Below, one piece after another: positions 57,962-64,000 of a stretch of 64,000 nt of DNA. This DNA comes from Axinella damicornis (lineage: Eukaryota; Porifera; Demospongiae; Axinellida; Axinellidae). The stretch lies in the NCBI GenBank assembly GCA_963931865.1, contig OZ007516.1, forward strand, positions 10,674,785-10,738,784, given 5' to 3'. The notes under the pieces are model-generated. The model was not told the origin of the DNA. It saw only the letters and a list, made by a program, of their open reading frames with translations, and searched no databases. The translations under genes and the position numbers were made by a program. Every line of letters starts with the position of its first letter. Positions within the stretch are counted from its first letter, which is position 1.

Positions 57962-59152
57962 ATTGCGCATCCTTTTTCTTGATCTTATTATTGGGGCCCA
58001 AACATGGGAAGACGTTTAGCTGGTGTGGCTCTCACCTTCACATTGTATTTACCTGTGGTATTGATGGAAATCCCTGTGGCTGTTCTTGTACATGCTGCCC
58101 ATAGCTGTATGCTGGGAATAAGTTGCAAATGTGGTAGCAACCTCTCCACATGCTCCCCTATACTACAGCCAGTGCATTAGGCGTACTTGTGCTACAGAAG
58201 GCTATCTGTGAACTCTAACTGTCCCTCCTATATTGGTGGATCTATTGGAGAGCATTACCCAGTGTCAAAGTTCAACTGTAGTCCATTGAATTTTGCTGTA
58301 TGTACCCATGCACACTATGATACTTGTTACACTACATCTAGTGTGCGACCCCCAAAAAACAATTACCTGTTTGAATAGTTCTACTATGTTCAGTTGTTGC
58401 TCCATAAGGGATATTATCAGAAATCCATAAAATTAATACTCCAGAAGATAGACTTGTCAGTCAACTCAGAAGTGCGGACAGAGAATAGGCGGAACAAAAA
58501 TGTTTGTGCTACACTATATAGCTACAGTGCTACACCCACCTCAATCCTCTTGAAAACTCTTGATCAAGAATCGTAGCAGAAACTCGTGGGCATCCTGTTG
58601 GCTTCCTGGTATCCATGCTGGTAGTATTGCTGAGAGCAGAAATTGTACATCATGCATGAATAAATTAAAACTTAGTCTTATAGTGCACTTCTGTCTTACA
58701 TTTCAGGCCTTTGTACAGCTGCTTTGGAGCTACAGGAGCTACACATGGATGCTGTTGGCACTGAATTCCAAGACTGTGTAGTGTACCCAGGAGCCAGAAC
58801 TCATTCCCTCTTGTGTGACCTGTGTTATTGATCATTTTTTCATGCAAATAATAATTATTAAATATGCACAACTGCATGATGCTTGCATATGCATGTAGCT
58901 AGCTGCTAAACTAGTAGTTTCGAGGCATACTCCACACTGATGCCTCTTAGCACTGGAGTGTGGAAAATGCACTGCAACACGGAATTTACGAAGCAAGTAT
59001 TGCCTAAATTCTGTAAGCCTGCACCAGCCATTCTTTCCAGCACTCGCATAAAATGCAGATACTAGATGCTGCGGCATTGCGCGCGCAATGCGGCTAGCGC
59101 GTAGGTTCAAAGTTCACTAATTTATTTTATTCCTGTCTCTAGCCGCTAGTCA
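57925..59152. repeat. 1.19-kb duplicated block, copy B, with poly(C) edge
   Basis: A poly(C) run (about 57925-57957), then sequence matching 31963-33150 to AGCCGCTAGT. Copy B lies directly upstream of the VPS33A-like exon 1; copy A has no VPS33 sequence after it. Confidence 0.9.
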
Positions 59153-60299
59153 GTCAGGCTGACAGTACATCTACAGGTACAGGTACACATTACAGGAAGG
59201 GGATTCCCTGCAATGCGATCACGTGCACGTGTCCCGGAAAAACTAAAGACAGATGACTGGACTGCAACTTCAGCGCACTCGGGCGGGAGGCTGAACTTGG
59301 CCCTGGTGGGAGGCTGCCCGACTAGAGCTCCTCCTGGTCTTAGGGAAGCCAGACTACAAGAAGGTAACCACGTGGGCGTGCTTTCATGCATCCCATGCAT
59401 GCTACACTGCATGCACTGCAGCCATACATCAATCAGTGGATACTGCTAGTATAATGGCTATAGTAGTTGCTCAAGGAGGAGCGCAGAGTGGTCCTATCTT
59501 GGTTGTTGAATCCCCTCTCCCCCAATAGGTTATTGTGTGGGATGAGGTACTGATCGGCCCTGTGGGGGTCATAGCGGAGGTACAGTTCCTTCGCAAGCAG
59601 GGAGTGTACAAGATGGTACGCCTCCCTGCTCCCAACCTGACAGAGCAGTACCCTGAGGCCAATGAGTAGCTCTTCTTCACAAGGCCAAAGATGTATTGAG
59701 GCCATCAGCAAAACCTCAGCATGCAGTGTCACAGTTTTAATGATGGAGTTCTCCAGATAATAATTATTGCGGGGAGCATTTCTCAGTCAGCTGTGTGCTC
59801 ATTATTTTTATTCACAATACCGAGTTGCTCAGTATGTCTGTTATTGAAGGAACCAAGTTGAGCGCATTAGTTATCCCCTCCTCTCCTTGTTGTAGAACCT
59901 CCAAAAAACAAGGGAAGAGGTTTGTGGTGGTGTTTGTACCCAAGAAGGCCCAGCACTGCGTGACAAGGTTCCATGTACGTAACCATGCACATCTTGTCTT
60001 TCTTCTTTATACCCACCCATGCACCTCTTAACCCCAATGCGCACACAAAGTCCACCTTCCACCCCTCCACATCTCCACACCACATTTCTCCACATATCAA
60101 CATCATATCTCCATACCGCCCCTCCACCCACAGGAGTATGGCTTTGTTGATGGGACTAAGGTACCCATAGGATTCTCAATCACCGAATATCACTTGGGCA
60201 TGCTTCCTTTCGGCCATGATGTAATATCCTTGGACATCATTACTGCGTTCAATGTGAGCAGTTTCAATATTGTGCTTCATAGGCTACTGACAAACCAAT

Positions 60300-60990
60300 T
60301 ACCATCCTCCCTCCCTCCTTCCTCCCTCCCTCCCTCCCTCCCTCCCTCCCTCCCTCCCTCCCCTCCCTCCCCCACCTTCCTGTCCTCCGTCCCTCCCTTC
60401 TTCCCTCCCACCTCCCCTCCCTCCCTCCCTCCCTCCCTCCCTCCCTCCCTCCCTCCCCCCACCTTCCATCCCTCCCTTCTTCCCTCCCTCCCACCTCCCC
60501 TCCCTCCTTCCCTCCCCCCCCCCCCCTCCCTCTCTCCCTCCCTCCCTCCCTCCCCCCACCTTCCATCCCTCCCTTCTTCCCTCCCTCCCACCTCCCCTCC
60601 CTCCTCCTTCCCTCCCTCCCTCCCTCCCTCCCTCCCTCCCTCCCTCCCTCCCTCCCCATCTCCTCCCCCCTCCCTCCCCTCCTCCCCCTCTCTCCCCTCT
60701 CTCCCTCCCTCCCTCCCTCCCTCCCTCCCTCCCCCAACCTTCCCTCCCTCCATCCCTCCCTTCTTCCCTCCCTCCCACCTCCCCTCCCTCCCTCTCCCTC
60801 CCTCCCCCCTCTCTCCCCTCCCCCCTCCCTCCCTCCCTCCCTCCCTCCCTCCCTCCCTCCCTCATCCCCTCCCTCCCTCCCTCCTCCCCTCCCACCTTCC
60901 CACCCGCCTCCCCTCCCTCCCTTCCCCCTCCCCTCCCTTCCCTCTCCCCTCCCTCCCTCCCCCTCCCTCCCCCTCTCTGCTTCCCTCCAG
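60300..60990 (+). repeat. 690-nt (CCCT)n polypyrimidine tract ending at exon 5 acceptor
   Basis: Almost pure C/T, with CCCTCCCT repeats and higher-order CACCTTCCATCCCTCCCTTC units, ending CTGCTTCCCTCCAG|GAC. The very long open frames on both strands are caused by the repeat. Confidence 0.95.
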
Positions 60991-61315
60991 GACCTATATA
61001 TTGCCCAAGACCCTACTCCCTTGTTCCGTGCTACCCAAGTAATCTGCAAACTGGAAGCAATCTTTGGGGTCATCCCCAGGATCTACGGCAAGGGAAGAAA
61101 TGCCCAGGTAGAGTTTGATTCTGTGTCAATTGCTGAACGACGTGCTGTGTATTGGGTGGTGTATTGTGGTTGCTGAGTTACCTGGTACCAGTGTACGGAA
61201 AAGTGGGGAGAGCCTGGTATCTTTTCTCATGTGAGAATGACATAGTTGACAAATGTCAAAAAAATTTCAGAATGAAAAAGTGAAGTTGTTGTTCAACCAA
61301 CTGCATGTTCGACGC

Positions 61316-62314
61316 TAGACTCGTACCCAGGCCTTCAATTGCGGGGGGAAGGCCTGGTATACACTGTTTGCGCATGCGTTTAATTTCCCCCAAAATCTTG
61401 GAAAATAGGATATCTCGGTATTCTTCCGTGAAATGATGACGTTGAATGACATCTACGTTTACATTCCTAGAAGAACCGCAACGAACGACGAGTAGCAATC
61501 ATGGCGTGCAAAAAGTTCCGGTGGTAGTAGTTTCTCTGAGGCTGTTTCCTATGCTTTGCGAAGGCTGAAATGACACGGATGACTGTGAAAGAAGAGCAGC
61601 GCTCCTCCATGAGAGCTGTGTACGAAGGCAGCAACGTGTTCGTATGGCTAGCTACCTACTGGCTATGGCAAGAGCCTGTGCTACCAAGCGCTCCCTTTCC
61701 TCATGGACTAGCTACAAGAAGGGACTTGTAGACAATGGAAAGAGCTGTGGTGTGCTTGTTGTGAGCCCTTTGATCGCTCTCATGCACGCGTACGCGGGTA
61801 AACGTCATCGGTTAAGCCCAACCCATCCCTCCACCTGGTGCATCCCTCCCTCCACCTGGTGCGTTCCTCCCCTCTACCACCTCCCCGCTACCTGGTACGT
61901 CCCTCCCCACTACCTGGTGCATCCCTCCCCTCTACCACCTCCCCTCCACCTGGTGCATCCCTCCCTGCCACCTGGTGCATCCCTCCCTCCACCTGGTGCG
62001 TCCCTCCCCTCTACCACCTCCCTGCCACCTGGTGCATCCCTCCCTCCATATGGTGCGTTCCTCCTTGCCACTTGGTGCATCCCTCCCTCCACCTGGTGCG
62101 TCCCTCCCCTCCACCATCTCCCCTCCACCTGGTGCATCCCTCCCTCCACCTGGTGCGTTCCTCCCCTCTACCACCTCCCCACTACCTGGTACATCGCAAA
62201 CGTCACAATTAAAAAATTGACTTAATATTCACATTAAATTTTAAATTAAACGCATGCGCAAACAGTGTATACCAGGCCTTCCCCCCGCGATTTGAAGGCC
62301 TGGGTACGAGGCTA
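61316..62314. mobile_element. 1.0-kb TIR element, 9-bp TSD with one mismatch, in VPS33A intron
   Basis: TAGACTCGTACCCAGGCCTT ... AAGGCCTGGGTACGAGGCTA, with TIR of about 68 bp reaching ACTGTTTGCGCATGCGTTTAA. Flanks GTTCGACGC (61307-61315) and GTTCAACGC (62315-62323). The inside holds unrelated sequence (61500-61800) with an incidental plus frame and a minisatellite. Confidence 0.85.
61825..62190. repeat. CCTCCACCTGGTGCATCCCT minisatellite
   Basis: About 18-21 bp units with CCCTCTACCACCTCCCC variants, about fifteen copies, inside the 1.0-kb TIR element. Confidence 0.95.
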
Positions 62315-62373
62315 GTTCAACGCTTGATGTGCTCTTCTTGCTGTTCTGAGCCCCAGTGCGCCTTGTTCAATTA

Positions 62374-62973
62374 CCGTAGGCGCTCTAATTATGCGTCCGC
62401 TCTAATTCTGCGTCAAAATTCAAAGTCTCAAACCGATAATTTCCAATAATGCGTCACGTTCCGGATACTAATTTTCTATTATTGCGTCACAGGTCAATTG
62501 CCATCGTACCGCGTATCGTACCGCGTGCATCAGCTACAAAGATTCGCGCGAAAGCGTACGGATGAACCGCGAGCAGTCATCATTCCCTGTCACCGTTGCT
62601 GTATAAAGGCACGTTTGCGAGATGGCTGAGAGGTGAGTACAGTCTCTCGCGAATCTTTCTTGGTCGTCCAGGGCCTCTCTTGAATTGCTTTGCTGTTGGT
62701 TGGGCGCTGGGCTTCCAAGAAACTGGAAGCGGAGCATCCTTTGGCAGTTTGGAGAAATACTGATCTAAGACTAACTCATCTTCTTCGCTCGATCTACTGT
62801 TCTCTTTTCAGACTTCGTTTGCACTTCGCCGATCGAAAGTCACACTATCCAGTTATTTTCTAATTATGCATCATCTAATTTTGCGTCACCTTTTAGGCGA
62901 CCGAATTTCTATTATTGCGTTACATTTCAAAAATAATTATTTTTTGAGCGACGCATAATTAGAGCGCCTACGG
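62374..62973. mobile_element. TA-flanked MITE, 600 bp
   Basis: TA|CCGTAGGCGCTCTAATTATG ... CATAATTAGAGCGCCTACGG|TA, with sub-terminal ATTATTGCGTCAC repeats in both orientations. A minus-strand frame (62534-62737) inside is not recognised. Mariner-like ends, no transposase. Confidence 0.85.
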
Positions 62974-63124
62974 TAAGTCCTTTCTACCCTTGACATCACA
63001 CACGTGAGGAAAGATACCAGGCCCTACACGTTCTACATGCAACCGAAAACGGTGCCGGCCTGGGAACAAGGCTAATGCCTGACGATCAGAAGCTCAAGAG
63101 GAGTGGAGTGTTTGTCACATTGAA

Positions 63125-63291
63125 ATTAACACACCCACATGCCCACTCACCCCACCCACACACCCACACACACACAAACACAAACACACACAACACACAC
63201 ACACACACAACACACACTCAACACACACACAACACATGCAATCACACACATGCGATATGTACACACACACACAGACACAACACGTCCACAG
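63125..63291 (+). repeat. (CA)n tract ending at exon 6 acceptor
   Basis: CACACA/ACACAA repeats running to CACGTCCACAG|GTG, the acceptor of the VPS33A-like exon 6. Confidence 0.9.
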
Positions 63292-63504
63292 GTGGTAGCA
63301 GATCAGGTAAAACGTATGCGCAGAGAGCTGATGCAAGCTCGTGAAGTCTCTCCTCAGATTGATGCGATCGTCCTTCTGGACAGCTCCGTTGATTTCTTCA
63401 CCCCACTCTCCACTCCACTCACATATGAGGCACTCATTGATGAGATAAAATTATATGGAATTAGAAACAGTGAGCAGTGTACCACAACATGTGAATGAAA
63501 TCCA

Positions 63505-63748
63505 GTAGTACTGTTTACCCTCTTTGCCTCCTTCTCACCCTTCCCCACCCTCTCCCCCTTTCCTACCCTCTCCCTCCTTCCCACCCTCTCCCCTTTCCCA
63601 CCCTCTTCCCTCCCTCCCCTCTCCCTCTCCCGATCCCCCTTCCTCTTCAACTCCCTGTCCCTCTTTCCCATTCCGTCACTCCCTTCCCCTCCCCCTTTTC
63701 ACCTTTCTCCTCTCTCTTCCTTCCCCTTCCCCTCCCCCTTCCCCATAG
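63505..63748 (+). repeat. C/T tract ending at exon 7 acceptor
   Basis: About 240 nt of CCCTCTCCC/TTCCCACC repeats ending TTCCCCATAG|GTT. Confidence 0.92.
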
Positions 63749-64000
63749 GTTGTGCCAAGTTCCCATGCCAGATGTTCTCAGATGCAGTTACCAAAGGGAG
63801 CACCTCCTCCCACAGGACCTCTCACTTTCCTCTTCATCTCAGAGGAAAATATGTTTGTGGAGCTGAAGGACCTGAATTTCCGTGCTGTTGGATCATACCT
63901 CAGCCGAGAGGCAAAGAAGATCACCGAGGCATATGAGGTTTGTGGAACTTTATTGTCCCATTACTAGTAGCAGTCCCCATCTCCCTGTCAGCCTAGCATA

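Larger units (their letters stand above)
59213..63937 (+). pseudogene. VPS33A: VPS33A-like Sec1/Munc18 protein, seven exons, multiple frame breaks
   Basis: VPS33A is the SM-family SNARE chaperone of HOPS/CORVET in endolysosomal fusion. Exons: to 59363 (SAHSGGRLNLAL, then in another frame EAARLELLLVLGKPDYKK); 59529 to about 59725 (VIVWDEVLIGPVGVIAEVQF, LFFTRPKMY); 59896-59974 (KRFVVVFVPKKAQHCVTRFH); 60134-60253 (ITEYHLGMLPFGHDVISLDI); 60991-61107 ([19 protein letters not shown]); 63292-63469 (VKRMRRELM, IDAIVLLDSSVDFFTPLSTP, LTYEALIDEI); 63749-63937 (KFPCQMFSDAVTKGSTSS, ENMFVELKDLNFRAVGSYLS). About half of the usual 600-residue length is covered; the window ends inside the gene. Borders are GT-AG except the weak exon 2 donor. 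Defects: no ATG where the family starts (SAHS context), a shift in exon 1, TAG plus a shift in exon 2, and a shift in exon 7. Either a decaying copy or an error-rich assembly. Confidence 0.75.

Noticed and set aside
60194..61073. Open frames of 160-280 codons on both strands
   Set aside because: They cross a pure (CCCT)n tract and consist of Ser/Pro/Leu or Gly/Arg/Glu runs; the true coding pieces are the flanking VPS33A-like exons.
61644..62225. 193-codon plus frame in the VPS33A intron
   Set aside because: Mostly the CCACCTGGTGCATCC minisatellite inside a MITE; the first 60 codons resemble nothing I know.

Overview
The window is nuclear DNA from an animal, most likely an early-branching marine invertebrate and by my best guess a demosponge. 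Host genes are split into small exons by GT-AG introns. They include animal-type genes: a VPS33A-like tethering protein, a SUMO protease, an ABCG half-transporter, an FLVCR-like MFS carrier and a Roc-COR-Death protein of a kind I associate with sponge genomes. Between and inside them is dense repeat DNA: TIR elements, a LINE, LTR-like units, minisatellites, (TG)n tracts and poly(C) runs. There is no prokaryotic operon, phage or CRISPR. The sponge assignment is inference.

Layout. 0-6 kb: remains of an FLVCR-like gene (minus), repeats, and an unrecognised two-exon gene (minus). 6.7-10.4 kb: a THAP/DDE transposase whose 3' end runs into an oppositely oriented coiled-coil gene. 10.7-14.6 kb: foldback and TA-type MITEs, then a 5'-truncated LINE. 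15.6-21.7 kb: a partial ABCG gene (plus) facing a SENP/Ulp1-like gene (minus). 22-25 kb: tiny inverted-repeat elements, a weak small gene and a hAT-like MITE. 26.3-30.1 kb: Roc-COR-Death gene (minus). 31-45 kb: almost wholly repeats, including a 0.8-kb TIR element carrying a two-exon ORF, a TTAA-flanked foldback with its empty site 1.7 kb away, and a 2.3-kb TIR element carrying a reverse-transcriptase relic. 45.5-56.5 kb: one block of about 5 kb present twice around a 200-N gap, with fragments of an unrecognised gene. 57.9-59.15 kb repeats 31.96-33.15 kb. 59.2-63.9 kb: VPS33A-like gene with nested MITEs in its largest intron.

Three patterns deserve attention. (1) Elements ending in TAG(C/T)CTCG...CGAG(G/A)CTA recur throughout. 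Several, down to 33 bp and consisting of little but the two termini, are flanked by perfect 9-bp direct repeats, which is MULE-like. Two longer elements with 9-bp duplications carry coding segments, like Pack-MULEs. (2) Nearly every conserved host exon set contains one or more frameshifts or stops relative to its family while splice sites and phases stay intact; this means either many young pseudogenes or a systematic indel problem in the assembly. (3) Pyrimidine tracts of 150-690 nt lie on the coding strand and end directly at 3' splice sites. The near-identical duplicated blocks around the gap look like two haplotypes placed in tandem, and they act as a natural record of minisatellite and insertion polymorphism.

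All family assignments come from reading motifs; no database search was run.
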